NCBI GenBank assembly: GCA_938743325.2
Contig: OW568892.1
Span: 310,001 to 374,000 of the forward strand
Source: Pycnococcus provasolii
Taxonomy: Eukaryota > Chlorophyta > Pseudoscourfieldiophyceae > Pseudoscourfieldiales > Pycnococcaceae
Reading direction: 5' to 3'
Length of the DNA: 64,000 bases
The notes under the pieces are model-generated. The model saw only the letters and a list, made by a program, of their open reading frames with translations, was not told where the DNA came from and searched no databases. A program made the position numbers and the translations under genes. How positions within the stretch are numbered: position 1 is the first letter of the stretch; every line of letters starts with the position of its first letter. Positions 1-10,218 of this stretch are shown here, piece by piece.

Positions 1-2
1 CG

Positions 3-842
3 TCTGTTTACACGTACATGTACAAGCTCGACAGCGGAAGCTGGAAGCAGGGTGTGCACTTCCCCGCGTTTGGAATCAAGGGCCTCTCGGAGGGCGTTCA
101 CCAGCTTGAGGCGAAGGCGTACACGTCCGCTGGCGTGGTGGATCCCACACCGGCGTGCAGGAAGTTCATCATCGACATGACGAAGCCGGTGACGACGATC
201 ACCGCGCCGGGTGCCTCGAAACAGGGTGCCGCCCCTACGTTCGGCGGTAAGGTGACGGATGCCAACATCCAGGCGACGGGCGGAACGACGTACCGCGTGG
301 AGAAGGTTGGCGACGCGAGCTTTTCAAGCGTCACGGGCTCGGTGGCCACGGCTACGGACGGCTCGTTCACGATCACGCTGTCGACCATGGCCGACGGCCT
401 GTACCAGATTTACGTGCGCCACACGGACATGGCTGGCAATGTTGGCTCCGAGACGATGGTCGAGTGGACCGTCGACACGGCGGTGCCGAACACGATGGTG
501 TCGAGCGGCCCCTCGAGCCCGACTGCGGCTACGACGGCTTCGTTCCTCTTCGCGTGCGACGAGTCCCCGTGCACGTACAAGTACAAGGTTGACTCCGCCG
601 ACAACTACAGCTCGTCGTCGACGGCGCGCCTCAACCTCTCGAGCATCGCGCCTGGCGTTCACACGATCGAGGTTCACGCGATCGATGTGGCAGGCAACGA
701 GGACTTGTCTGCGGCTGCGTACACGTGGACGGTCTTCGACGCGACGACGTACGCGTCGCTGGAGACGAGCGCGAAGTTCAGTTTGAATGGCCCGACGCCG
801 CTGGAGTACACGCCTCCGGCGGAGAACTACGTGCACGTTTGA
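3..842 (+). CDS. C-terminal part of an extracellular Ig-like repeat protein (5' end outside window)
   Basis: The reading frame is already open at the left edge, so this is the tail of a longer gene; the first ATG, at 18, is probably internal. About 279 residues are visible. They form repeating beta-rich units with the recurrent motif DxAGN (HTDMAGNVGS and IDVAGNEDLS) and openings such as DMTKPVTTI and DTAVPNTMV, the pattern of bacterial-type or hyalin-like Ig-fold repeats in secreted or cell-surface proteins. A paired-Cys unit (CDESPC) lies in the last repeat. No membrane anchor follows the last repeat, so the protein probably ends in its ectodomain. Adhesion or cell covering is a guess; the family level is reasonable and the exact protein is unknown. 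Confidence 0.6.
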   Translation, partial: SVYTYMYKLDSGSWKQGVHFPAFGIKGLSEGVHQLEAKAYTSAGVVDPTPACRKFIIDMTKPVTTITAPGASKQGAAPTFGGKVTDANIQATGGTTYRVEKVGDASFSSVTGSVATATDGSFTITLSTMADGLYQIYVRHTDMAGNVGSETMVEWTVDTAVPNTMVSSGPSSPTAATTASFLFACDESPCTYKYKVDSADNYSSSSTARLNLSSIAPGVHTIEVHAIDVAGNEDLSAAAYTWTVFDATTYASLETSAKFSLNGPTPLEYTPPAENYVHV

Positions 843-1322
843 AAAGATTGCTTGACCCGACATGCGGGCCCAGCCACGGGGGGGGGATGATCGGGACCCG
901 AGGTGTAGTATCGTAGTGGTTTTTGATACTACTCTATGCATAGTAACTCTCACATTCACGTTCTTCAATAACTCAATTCACGAGTTCTCGTTTTGAACTT
1001 TAATCTACCATAGACTATGGCGCCATTCATGAGTGCGTGGGTGTTCTCATGGAGGTGTTTACTAAAAACTGCAGCCTTAGAGTAGTTGCGTACACCACTG
1101 ACTGGTGTCAGTGAGTAGGAAGTACTGTGACCACCATTGTACCGGTACCAGTAGACTAATAAAACATCGCAGTCAAAAATAGTTCGTAGTTCGTACCGGT
1201 ACAGTACAGGTGGTAAGTTAAAGTCTACCGTGTGAATGAATTGCCCAAACCTTACCGTACCACTGGTCAACCAAGGCACCGGGACCTCTCCAGTAGATAG
1301 GACTATTTCCGGCTGGACTTCC

Positions 1323-1324
<2 letters not shown>

Positions 1325-1366
<42 letters not shown>

Positions 1367-1401
1367 CACACAGTCACACACACACAGTCACACACACACA
1401 G

Positions 1402-1438
<37 letters not shown>
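1325..1438. repeat. (CA)n microsatellite with GTCA interruptions
   Basis: Alternating CA for about 114 bp, broken by one TGCACACAGT block and two further GTCA units, which suggests an old array that duplicated internally. Confidence 0.95.
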
Positions 1439-1471
1439 ACTTAAAGGTACAAGGGGGATGCCCGTACGTTA

Positions 1472-1492
1472 TTAGGGTTAGGGTTAGGGTTA
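1472..1492 (+). repeat. Interstitial TTAGGG tract upstream of the GT31 gene
   Basis: Three TTAGGG units plus a partial unit, ending 128 bp before the ATG at 1620. Confidence 0.9.
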
Positions 1493-1619
1493 CCAGTTCT
1501 GGTTTCGGGTTTCGGTTGGAATTTTTTCGGAACTGACAGCTCGTTGGATGGCGTTATTCTCGGCGTATTCGAATTTCTGGATTTCATCTTGTCACACAAC
1601 ACAATAATACGTTTTTTTC

Positions 1620-2825
1620 ATGGTAACAACGCGTGTGCTGCTGGTGTTAGCCGTGGTGGTGGTGGTGGTGGTGCTTGCTCTCGATGATGTAACTGGAGTC
1701 TGTGGCTTACAACAACAAGAAAGGTTGCAGCGGTCAGGTGGGCGTGGTCAGGTGGTGGATCCGTTCGTCGCCTGCTTCATCCCCAGCGGACCTGATCCTA
1801 CTGATTACGCGTTTGAAGCCATGCGCACGTGGGGGAGGAAGTGCGACGTGATTCACTTCACGTCCAACAAAGCGGACGCTTCCATCGATATGGTGAAAGC
1901 GCACGATTTACCAATGTGCTCAAAGGAAAACTGGAAATTTCGAATTGCGAGCAACGACATGAACGGTGCATCGCGATGCCGAATTTTTGACCAGATCGCC
2001 TCGGGATGGGTGTTCATGTACGAAAACTATGGCAGTATTGCTCACTACATCATCAAGGTGGATGACGATACGTATCTCAACATTCCTCGTCTCAAGCATT
2101 TTCTGACGAAATACTACGCACCGCACGATAACAAAAAGCATCTCTATCTTGGCATGCCATCCTACGCTCATTTCTACGACGGTTGGTATAACATCGGCGC
2201 GGCGTACATATTGTCGACTGCTGCGCTTCGTGACTTCCTCGTACCCGCCATTCGGTCAGGTGCGTGCACCATTGGCGAGAAGACGCAGGAACCACCGCTT
2301 GCCTGTTCGGATGGCACGCACTGCGATCGCGATGAGCCTATGCAGGCTCGATGCCTAGAGCTCGCCTTCTCGCGCGCACACGACGAAATCAACGTGCACG
2401 GCACGAACTTCCCTCACCCCGAGAGTCCAGGATTCGCTGCCGGCGACGGCCACGGCAACTTGCTCTTGCAGTTCAAGCAGACTCTGCCCAACTTTGACAG
2501 CGGCGACGACATGGAGAAGCTCGCACGTGGCGAACCATACTGCGTTGACGCGTCGGTTGAGACTACGATGGTTGGATTAGGGGGCTGCGCCACGCAATCT
2601 GCTTGGCTCAAGAATTTCGTCGAGGTCGGGCAACTCGGGTGTGCGACTTCCGAACAACAGCTGTGCGCCGATCGGTGCGTGCTCGCCCTTCACCCCATCA
2701 AGAACGTGACACGCATGCGTATGCTGCACACAGCCATGGAAATGTCCGCCACGACCGCGCCCGTCGCGTCGTGCTGGTCTTCCCACAACCCCTACGACAG
2801 AGGCGACGATCTACGTAAAGTTTAA
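1620..2825 (+). CDS. GT31 glycosyltransferase, core-1 beta-1,3-galactosyltransferase (C1GALT)-like
   Basis: A 401-residue type II membrane protein. Residues 4-21 are strongly hydrophobic and form a Golgi signal anchor. The catalytic region follows, with the DxD-type metal and UDP-sugar motif VDDDTYLNI at about residues 147-155 and, further on, the typical block YNIGAAYILST. The C-terminal half is Cys-rich, as in C1GALT1, which adds galactose to GalNAc-Ser/Thr. GT31 has many acceptor specificities, so the donor is probably UDP-galactose but the acceptor cannot be read from sequence. The gene is uninterrupted, and the ATG is the first in frame, directly after a T-rich leader. Confidence 0.75.
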   Translation: MVTTRVLLVLAVVVVVVVLALDDVTGVCGLQQQERLQRSGGRGQVVDPFVACFIPSGPDPTDYAFEAMRTWGRKCDVIHFTSNKADASIDMVKAHDLPMCSKENWKFRIASNDMNGASRCRIFDQIASGWVFMYENYGSIAHYIIKVDDDTYLNIPRLKHFLTKYYAPHDNKKHLYLGMPSYAHFYDGWYNIGAAYILSTAALRDFLVPAIRSGACTIGEKTQEPPLACSDGTHCDRDEPMQARCLELAFSRAHDEINVHGTNFPHPESPGFAAGDGHGNLLLQFKQTLPNFDSGDDMEKLARGEPYCVDASVETTMVGLGGCATQSAWLKNFVEVGQLGCATSEQQLCADRCVLALHPIKNVTRMRMLHTAMEMSATTAPVASCWSSHNPYDRGDDLRKV

Positions 2826-3530
2826 AGGTAGGAATCTCTTTGATAGACTAACTAAGGTTAGTAACTCACCGTTTCCGCCATGGCAAAGAACCACGAAAGG
2901 TTATGACAAGAATCTCTCGATCGATGGGCTCTGGCAATTCTTTTTTCACACTTGTTTGGCTTTGGCTTGATCTCTCCGTTGCAAGCACGGTCAAGTCTCG
3001 AGAACTCGAGAGGAGAGATCACCGTCTGCAGAGACAGACCTCTCCAGGAGACCAGGACCAGGCTGCCAGGAGGTGTCTCCCAGGAGGAACCTTAAAGTTT
3101 ACCACCCAAGTCACCACCCACCTCACCAGTGACCAGTGCGGCAAGCTCCTACTGTACCTGGTCAAGTCCACAACAACTGGGCTGGTAAAATTTACAACCA
3201 AAGAGCAATATCATACCCGTACTAAAAATAACGCGTCTCATACATACCAAAACATAACGAGCGATAGATACCGGGTAGCGGATTTGAGTGAGCTCTCTGG
3301 CCTGCCGGTGCGTACTGTAAACTAAATTAACGGCCACCTCCTCCCTCCTTCCAGCTCGCTCTCCGGCGCCACGGCCACGCCCCTGTTGAGCACCTCTCGG
3401 CGGGACCCGCAACTCGTTATTAGAGCCGAACAAAATAACTTCGGCCTTAAGTTGGTTGGGCCAGCGAGTGAGCGAGTGAGTGAGTGAGTGAGCGAGTGAG
3501 TGAGTGAGTGAGCGAGTGAGTGAGTGAGCT
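2826..3530. other. Intergenic region ending in a (GAGT)n array
   Basis: No convincing gene. A pyrimidine/purine-mixed, CCAGGAGG-rich stretch near 3040-3095 is followed by a (GAGT/GAGC)n array at about 3464-3528 that runs straight into the start of the next gene. Confidence 0.6.
3464..3528 (+). repeat. (GAGT/GAGC)n tetranucleotide array
   Basis: About sixteen 4-bp units, mostly GAGT with periodic GAGC, ending two bases before the ATG at 3531. It supplies an in-frame TGA two codons upstream, which fixes that start. Confidence 0.9.
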
Positions 3531-6500
3531 ATGGCGGACGCCGGTGACGCCGGTGACGCCGGTGACTTGCCTCCTGAGCCTTCTTCGATACTCGCGCACT
3601 CCATACTATTGAACTTCTCGGCGTCGTTGAAGTTCTTGTATAAACCTGTGGTGGTGGGGGCTGCCGACGCGGACGACGACGAAGTGAAAGAAGGTGTCGA
3701 AGCTGTTAAGGGAACCACCGACGCGAAGGACGTGCCTGAGTCCTCCTCCTCACCTGAAGAAGACTCGTCGTCGACAAACGTGTCGTACAGGCTTCACGTG
3801 TCGTACTTGCTCTTCAGTACAGACGACATTGCCAATGCCACCACCTGGGAGCCGCTCACAGACGAACCGCTTGTGATCAACCCCGGCTCCTCCTCCGACG
3901 ACGACGACGTCTCCACGTCGGAGTCGTCATATGAAGGGCACTCATCCAAACTCCTCGAAAACGTTGACGAAGACTATGTGCGCAACATCGTGGGAACGCA
4001 GGAACAACACGCACTGAACGGAACGCAGCCGTGCACCATCGCCATCAAAGTCACAAGAACACCCGCGGATGTCGACGACCCGTCATCCTCGGAGGAATTT
4101 CCAAGTTGTACATTCACCATGGACGCCACGCCTCTTCTGCTGGGAGAGACGAACGTCAAGCTCACGTTGTCAAACGGAAACCCATGGGAAGCCGCGGACG
4201 ACGACGAGGTTCTGCCATTCCCACCACGTGCATCGCCAAAGCTCGCAGAGGAAGTCTTCGGCGCGCGATGCGAAAACGCAGTCTTCGCCGTCGCGCTCAC
4301 AGAGCCGCCAGCGGAGCCTGAAGCCAAAGATGACGGCGAAGAAGTGACGCAGGCGGAACCTCAGCCAACCACCCTCCTTCCCCTTGGGCTCGCTCTGCAC
4401 CTCAACCCCGTCGTCGTGCGGCCGCTCGCCGCACGGTTCCTTCCCGACTTGCCAGCAACCACCGAGCAGCTCGACGGCTTTTGCGCACCCGTCTCCGTCA
4501 CCTACGCGCTGCCGCTCGCTCCCGCCGCTTCCGCAGCTGGATACCTCAAGGAGTGCCGCCACGTCGCCACCGTCACCACGCCGTGGACCGGCGAGGATGG
4601 CCCGGACGAACCGCGCATGCGCACGGCGCTCTTTGGAACGGCGGACGTGTACTTCACATGCGACCTGGACACGCACGCGTTGTACGAAGGACTGCGAAAT
4701 CATCGCGTGGCGCTCGAGGTCCACGACCGCTCGAAGATGGAAGACCCGCCGATCGACCTGAGCTGGAAGACCGGCGGCATCCTTCCGAGGCAGGAGGGGG
4801 AGGAACTCGGCGGCGGCGAAGAGGAGCAGGAGGAGGAGGAGGATTTGCCGCCGCCACCTCCCGCCGACGATGCCGAAAAGGAGGGTGAAGGCGAGGAAAA
4901 CAACCACCACGAGGAGGAGGAGGAGGAGGAAGACGAGGGCGATCCCGCGTATGGGCGCTCGGAGTTCGCGTGCACGGAGCTTGTCACGAGCAAATTGCCA
5001 GGAACGCACCGACTCGTGCTTCGGCAGCAAATTGCACCGTACACCACCGTCAAAGGTGGCCTTCAGGTTGGGCAGAGCTTCGACTGGTACTCGAGACCCG
5101 GAAGATACGGGCAGTGCCGTTCGACACTACAAATCGAAATTGCGTCGGCGCAGCCGATCGTGAAAATGGACGAAGTGCCGAGGCCGTACGAGCGCGTTGC
5201 CTTCATTATGCAGTACGACGACACCGAGCTTCTTCTGGCTCTCGAGCAACTGGTGCGCTCACGCAATGCCACGACGATGGGTTTTGAGGGGACGGAGAGC
5301 TACATCCTGCAACTGCTGAACACCTACAAGACGGGCGAGGAAGAGGAGCGCAACGATCAGCTTGATATCCTCACCGGATTCCACCTCATTGATGGGCGCA
5401 TCAGAATCGTTGTCCTCGAGGGTCTCGGTGCCGGAGCGATTCGCGTGCCCAAGCCACCCGTGGAAGGCGAAGCCGAGGGCGAAGACGAGGCTTCCGCGCC
5501 GCCCGCGAAGGAGCCGAGCGGCGAGGGTGAGGAGGAGAAGCCGATTGAGTACGATTACGTCGACGGCGCGATGGTGGACGTGTACGCGATCGTGAGCTCG
5601 TTTATCACTCGGACGGACAAGCGCCGTCACATTCTGATGAACCCGCGTATTCGCTACGATCGACGACTCTACGTTCCACTCGGACTTGACCTGCAGCGCC
5701 TGAAGCTCCGCGAGAAGCTGAACCGTATCTGCGCAAACGCACACGTCTTTGCGGGAGGCATGGTCCGCAAACTCGTTCTCGACTCCCTGAAGAAGATTCA
5801 GAAACTCCGCAGTGTGCGTTTCCTTCGCCAGGTGGATCGCATGAACCTCCTCCCCACGAGCGAAATGCTCGTCTACCTTTACAAAAAGTTTGGAGGCGCA
5901 CTAACGAAGGACGACATCTTCGGCACTCCCCTGCCCGAGCTAGAGGAAGAGGAGGAAGAGGAGGAGGACGAGGAGGAGGAGGAGGAGGCAATCGCCGCGG
6001 CCGCTGCGGCGGCGGCAGCCGCGGGTGTTCCGCCGCCACCCCCGAAGCCGAAGCGCGTTTCAAAGAAGGGGTCACAAAGCATGACAAGTCTAATGCGCAA
6101 TCCCGCATACGTCGCCGAGGTGGCGCGACGTGCTGCCGTGCGCGACGTGCGTGACTGGGAAACGGAGAATATCGACGCGATCGATCAGCTTGAAGACATG
6201 GTTGTCCCCGATATCAAGCGAAAGTGGCAGGAATGGAATCCCATCCGAACACACCTTGGGAGCGAGACGCTCGCAAAGTACGGCGTTGACCTTGAGTCGG
6301 AGGAGGCGCAAGCTGCCGCAGAGGCGGAGGCGGAGGCGGCAGCACAAGCGTACGTACCGCCAACGACATACCCGCACCCAAGCCAATTCAACTGGCCTGC
6401 GGCACGTGATCCGATCGAGTACAAATCGCACCCGAAGCGGCCAACGGATGGTCGTATCATAGAACTTCAGGAGCCTTGGGTGGAGAACGAGAATCACGGC

Positions 6501-7013
6501 AAGAACGTGTCTCGCGCCGATGCGCTGCCAGAGGGGAAGTCAAAGTTCCACGTGATCATGCCCGCACCAGCAATCCTTGGAAAAGATCCGGAGTACTTCA
6601 AAACAGTCTTCATCAGCGGCGACGGACTCGCTGCGGAAATGAAGGCGGACAAAGAGGCGGCTATCGCAGATTGGAAGAGCAAAATTGTCGTTGCCGACAC
6701 AGTTGTGCGGCACCCGACGAAGCGTTGGCACACGAATCAGGTGGATCGGCAATATCCAATTCTGCAGGGAAATGCTGTGAAGAAGGGCTTTGGTGGCAAG
6801 TGCGAGCAGAAGCGCGCCGATTCCACCATCTTCATCGGCGACGAATTCAAGGACAGCGAGCTGAAAAATATATTGTTGCGCGCAGACTACCCCAACAACT
6901 GGATTGCGGAAGCTCCGTTCCGCCGACAGATTGCACGCGACAAGACCGATGTGCAAAAGGAGGGTTGGAACCAGAGCTGGTCGAACACAACAACAAAGAT
7001 GAAGAGCCGGTAA
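3531..7013 (+). CDS. Large acidic protein, probable CFAP92/KIAA1257-like ciliary protein
   Basis: 1160 residues in one exon. An in-frame stop lies two codons before the ATG, so the start is secure. The N-terminal 400 residues look like beta-rich domains. Acidic low-complexity runs occur at about residues 423-470 and 803-820, the second followed by a poly-Ala run. The best ordered core is at about 480-795 and includes GFHLIDGRIRIVVLEGLG, which resembles the DUF4550-type core of CFAP92/KIAA1257 proteins. The C-terminal 300 residues are Trp- and Pro-rich and basic, as in axonemal proteins. The family assignment is from memory of the core motif and is tentative; that it is a real single-exon gene is clear. 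It converges on the channel gene with 103 bp between stops. Confidence 0.5.
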   Translation: MADAGDAGDAGDLPPEPSSILAHSILLNFSASLKFLYKPVVVGAADADDDEVKEGVEAVKGTTDAKDVPESSSSPEEDSSSTNVSYRLHVSYLLFSTDDIANATTWEPLTDEPLVINPGSSSDDDDVSTSESSYEGHSSKLLENVDEDYVRNIVGTQEQHALNGTQPCTIAIKVTRTPADVDDPSSSEEFPSCTFTMDATPLLLGETNVKLTLSNGNPWEAADDDEVLPFPPRASPKLAEEVFGARCENAVFAVALTEPPAEPEAKDDGEEVTQAEPQPTTLLPLGLALHLNPVVVRPLAARFLPDLPATTEQLDGFCAPVSVTYALPLAPAASAAGYLKECRHVATVTTPWTGEDGPDEPRMRTALFGTADVYFTCDLDTHALYEGLRNHRVALEVHDRSKMEDPPIDLSWKTGGILPRQEGEELGGGEEEQEEEEDLPPPPPADDAEKEGEGEENNHHEEEEEEEDEGDPAYGRSEFACTELVTSKLPGTHRLVLRQQIAPYTTVKGGLQVGQSFDWYSRPGRYGQCRSTLQIEIASAQPIVKMDEVPRPYERVAFIMQYDDTELLLALEQLVRSRNATTMGFEGTESYILQLLNTYKTGEEEERNDQLDILTGFHLIDGRIRIVVLEGLGAGAIRVPKPPVEGEAEGEDEASAPPAKEPSGEGEEEKPIEYDYVDGAMVDVYAIVSSFITRTDKRRHILMNPRIRYDRRLYVPLGLDLQRLKLREKLNRICANAHVFAGGMVRKLVLDSLKKIQKLRSVRFLRQVDRMNLLPTSEMLVYLYKKFGGALTKDDIFGTPLPELEEEEEEEEDEEEEEEAIAAAAAAAAAAGVPPPPPKPKRVSKKGSQSMTSLMRNPAYVAEVARRAAVRDVRDWETENIDAIDQLEDMVVPDIKRKWQEWNPIRTHLGSETLAKYGVDLESEEAQAAAEAEAEAAAQAYVPPTTYPHPSQFNWPAARDPIEYKSHPKRPTDGRIIELQEPWVENENHGKNVSRADALPEGKSKFHVIMPAPAILGKDPEYFKTVFISGDGLAAEMKADKEAAIADWKSKIVVADTVVRHPTKRWHTNQVDRQYPILQGNAVKKGFGGKCEQKRADSTIFIGDEFKDSELKNILLRADYPNNWIAEAPFRRQIARDKTDVQKEGWNQSWSNTTTKMKSR

Positions 7014-7116
7014 CCGATTCCCTCCCATTCGTTTTCAATATCCCAACCACTTTTTCATTGCAATATTAGTACGAAGCATCGGAATAAGGTATTACAGAAA
7101 GGGGAGGGAGAGTCAC

Positions 7117-9474
7117 TTAGACTGGCGATTCTCTCAGGGGGGGATTGTGCACGGGTGATACGCTTGCGCTGGCCCTATATGGCACATGACCAACCCTAAA
7201 TGACATGACACGCGTTTCCAAGGTTTTCGTCTTCTCCTGATCTGTCGTCGATTCCTCCGTCTTGCTGTCGCCGCCTTCGTCCAAGGAAGTTGGCTGTTTG
7301 GAGAATACATTGGCAAAGCTCATGATCATCGTGATGAACCTTTCAAACAGATCCTCCTGTACAGTCTCGTCTTTTTGAGACTTTTTCTGCTTCACAGACT
7401 CGCTGATACTCTGCTCGAAGAGACTTGTGACAGAGGTGAGGGCGTATGCGAAAGTTCCCAGACCTATAATGACGTAAAGGTACCACAAAGGATAGTTCGA
7501 CTCCTTGGGCGTATAGTCGCCAAGGCCAATTGTCGTTAGTGTGATGAAGGTAAAGTACAGTGCCTCCGTGTAGTTCCAATCTTTCTCTGAGATCCAGAAG
7601 AACATTGACCCCGAAATAAACACACCGATGCCGAGGAAGCAGCCTGCATAGAGCTTCGTGCGCTCGACGAGCAGAACACGATCCGCCTCAACAAGTCTCC
7701 GAACCTCGCCGAGCAGCGCGATCCCCTCAAGCTCGTCGAGTCTTCTGTCGCCGTCGCGGTCGAATGCCTCAAAGGCGAACTCGATGAAGTCGTCTCGACC
7801 ACCAATCATTTTGTCCGTCACGCCCATGAAATCCATCACCTGCAGTAGCACCGGCTTGACTCGCTCGAAATCCTGGCCAAATTCCGGGTCCCATCCGTTC
7901 TCGACGACAAGCCGCCTCCACTCGGCGATAACTTTCGACTGGCGCACTTCGATCGCATTGCTCGACCCCGCGATCTTTCTGAACGACTCGTACGCTTTCA
8001 CCATCGCGGTCGCGACGGCGTCGATGCATATGGACGAGAGCAGCGACAGCGCGAAGCCGAAGAATGCGAGGAGAGGGAAGCCGAGGATGACGATGATGAG
8101 CCGGCTTTCGTCCGAGGTGGGCGCGAAGTTGCCGTACCCGATCGTCGTCAGCAGCGTGGCGCAGAAGAAGCTGCTTCCGTACCACGACCAGTTCTGGTCT
8201 TGCACGACGGCCTCGACGCGCTCCTTCCAGCCGATGTACACGGCCGCCGCCTGCACGAAGCGGTTGTACTCCGGGTCGTCGTCCGCCTCGATTTCCCTGT
8301 ACGTCAAGCCCGCGATCGGTTTGTCGAGCAGCGCGCAGTTCGGGCACTCGGGGTTGGGCTCCCGCAGGCACGCGCGGTCGAAGTACAGCGGGTTCGCCTT
8401 GCTCTCGAGGTAGCGCGCGCACTTGCTCACCTGCGCCGAGCTCGGCTGCACGAGGCGGCACATGCCGTAGCACCTGTGAGGCGCCGCCTTGAACTCCGCG
8501 TCCGTGCAGTGGTCCGTCAAGTTGCGGTAGTGGAGCATCTGCAGGTCCGTGTCCACGTACAGCGGGATGTCCTTGTACACCTGGTCGAAGAGCGCGAGCG
8601 TGGCCTGGTACACCGTCGCGTTGTACTCCACCAGCGTCACGTTCTCGAACCAGCCCGTCGCGACTTCGTACGCGTGCATCTGCTCAATCGTGGCGGGCTT
8701 CACCTTCTCGCCAAGCGGAAAGCACGCCTTGCAGTCGTTGTCGATACGGCACGCCTTGTAGTGTACCGAACTTTCGTCGTAGAAGTGTGACGAGTGAAAC
8801 ACAACCCCGTACAGGTTGAAGTAGCGCGTGATGACAACTTCGCGCAGCTTCGTCGCGAGCATCTGTTCTTGGGCCATTCTATTCCTTTCGAGTGGCGACT
8901 CGACGCTCTTGACGAGCGCGGCCATGACGAAGCATATCATTGTTGTGGCTAGAAATGCGCTGACGAGGCGCACAGATTGCCTGACGACGTTACGCTTCGC
9001 CGCCTGCTTGGCAGCTTGCTCCGCCTTTGCGACTTGTTCTGCGTGTTCTTCTGCTTGTTCTTCCTCCGTGAGCGAGACATCCGACGTCGTCGACGATTTG
9101 CTCAACGATTTTCTCTTTTGCCAGTCATCGAAGTTCGGCCCAACGACTTGCACGCCCCCAGTTGTTGAATATGTCTTCTTCACCACTGGCGAAGGCGGTT
9201 GTTGTGCTTTATTGTTGTCGCCGTCGCCAATGTTGTGTGTCATACTTTCTTCGTCTCTGTCTTTCGACTTACGAGAACGCTTCGAGTACTTTTTCGAAGA
9301 ACTTTTAGAACTGCTGTGTTTGCTCATATCGCCGCTGTGTGTTTCCTGCGAAACAGGCAGAGGCACGACTTTCGACGACGACGACGACGACTTGCTGCCA
9401 GCACGTGTCCACGTCAACGTACCTTCTCCGCTATCCGCCAACGTGACGTCTCGAGAGCTCGACATTGACGACAT
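7117..9474 (-). CDS. Two-pore-domain potassium channel with EF-hand in the M2-M3 linker
   Basis: 785 residues from the ATG at 9474; the in-frame extension upstream of it has no ATG. Order: a Ser/Lys-rich cytosolic N-terminus; M1 at about residue 172; a very long Cys-containing loop of some 230 residues; first pore with selectivity filter TIGYGN at about 444; a linker with an EF-hand loop DRDGDRRLDELE at about 569; then M3, the second filter TIGLGD at about 648, M4 and a charged tail. Two filters of TIGxG type define a K+-selective tandem-pore subunit that would dimerise. The single EF-hand suggests Ca2+ control, but plant TPK channels carry EF-hands after pore 2, so this position is unusual. 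The membrane (plasma, tonoplast or ciliary) is unknown. Confidence 0.85.
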   Translation of the reverse strand: MSSMSSSRDVTLADSGEGTLTWTRAGSKSSSSSSKVVPLPVSQETHSGDMSKHSSSKSSSKKYSKRSRKSKDRDEESMTHNIGDGDNNKAQQPPSPVVKKTYSTTGGVQVVGPNFDDWQKRKSLSKSSTTSDVSLTEEEQAEEHAEQVAKAEQAAKQAAKRNVVRQSVRLVSAFLATTMICFVMAALVKSVESPLERNRMAQEQMLATKLREVVITRYFNLYGVVFHSSHFYDESSVHYKACRIDNDCKACFPLGEKVKPATIEQMHAYEVATGWFENVTLVEYNATVYQATLALFDQVYKDIPLYVDTDLQMLHYRNLTDHCTDAEFKAAPHRCYGMCRLVQPSSAQVSKCARYLESKANPLYFDRACLREPNPECPNCALLDKPIAGLTYREIEADDDPEYNRFVQAAAVYIGWKERVEAVVQDQNWSWYGSSFFCATLLTTIGYGNFAPTSDESRLIIVILGFPLLAFFGFALSLLSSICIDAVATAMVKAYESFRKIAGSSNAIEVRQSKVIAEWRRLVVENGWDPEFGQDFERVKPVLLQVMDFMGVTDKMIGGRDDFIEFAFEAFDRDGDRRLDELEGIALLGEVRRLVEADRVLLVERTKLYAGCFLGIGVFISGSMFFWISEKDWNYTEALYFTFITLTTIGLGDYTPKESNYPLWYLYVIIGLGTFAYALTSVTSLFEQSISESVKQKKSQKDETVQEDLFERFITMIMSFANVFSKQPTSLDEGGDSKTEESTTDQEKTKTLETRVMSFRVGHVPYRASASVSPVHNPPLRESPV

Positions 9475-9729
9475 CTGATGCAAAGCACGAGGCCGAGAAA
9501 AAAACAATGCTGTGCGAGGCAAGTCTTGAAAGCAACTTTTGCAAGTTCTCGAAACGAAACGAGAACCGGCCGGGGGTCGTTTGACTCTCTTTCAAGATAG
9601 AAAATTGCTCGGGTAGTTTTTTTTAGTACTACTGGTTTCCACCGGCTGTTTCTTGCAGGTCGCAGTTGGCCAGTTGGGATCCAAGGCTCGTCCTGTCCCA
9701 ACCACGGACTCGTCAAGGCGGGACCCGTC

Positions 9730-9890
9730 GACTTTGGTCGCAGGCGCAAGAAACAGCGGACCCGGGGTCTCGGCCAGGTGACTCGGCCTGGTCGCAAGCG
9801 CACAGCGGGCGACTTTTGTCGCAGGAGAAAGAAACAGCGGAACCGGGCTGCCGGGGACTCCGCCTGGTCGCAGCCGCAAGGCGCATGGCG
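9730..9890 (+). repeat. Two imperfect ~80-bp tandem repeat units
   Basis: The block that begins GACTTTGGTCGCAGG at 9730 recurs as GACTTTTGTCGCAGG at 9811, and the following CGCCTGGTCGCA-type segment is also repeated. The units are diverged by a few bases. Confidence 0.75.
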
Positions 9891-10162
9891 TCATCCGGTC
9901 ATCGTAGGCGGTGGTGGCGCGCGTAAAGGTAGCGGCGCAGCATGAGGTAGGTGTTCAGCTGGTGAGCTGGGTGACTGGTGAAATGAGGCGCATTAATAAT
10001 GGCTATTTCTTGTCGTTATGCACCATCCACCCATACATACCACCTGGAAACGAGCTTTCGTATGGAGCCCATACCACCATTTTGTCCCGAGCGGCGAGCG
10101 GGATCCCGATCCCGCGCGGAAAAAATTAGGAAAATCGGTTGGCAGTTAACCCGAACCACCCG

Positions 10163-10218
10163 AACCCTAACCCTAACCCTAACCCTAACCCTAACCCTAA
10201 CCCTACCCCTACCCTACC
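10163..10218 (-). repeat. Interstitial CCCTAA tract upstream of the GH15-like gene
   Basis: Six to seven perfect CCCTAA units decay into CCCTAC variants. The tract ends about 65 bp before the ATG at 10283. Confidence 0.92.

Larger units (their letters stand above)
843..1619. other. Intergenic region with CA microsatellite and TTAGGG tract
   Basis: No gene is seen. The stretch holds a broken (CA)n run at about 1325-1438, a short TTAGGG array at 1472-1492 and a pair of GTACCGGTAC-type palindromes near 1140 and 1195. It contains the 5' flank of the galactosyltransferase gene starting at 1620. Confidence 0.7.
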
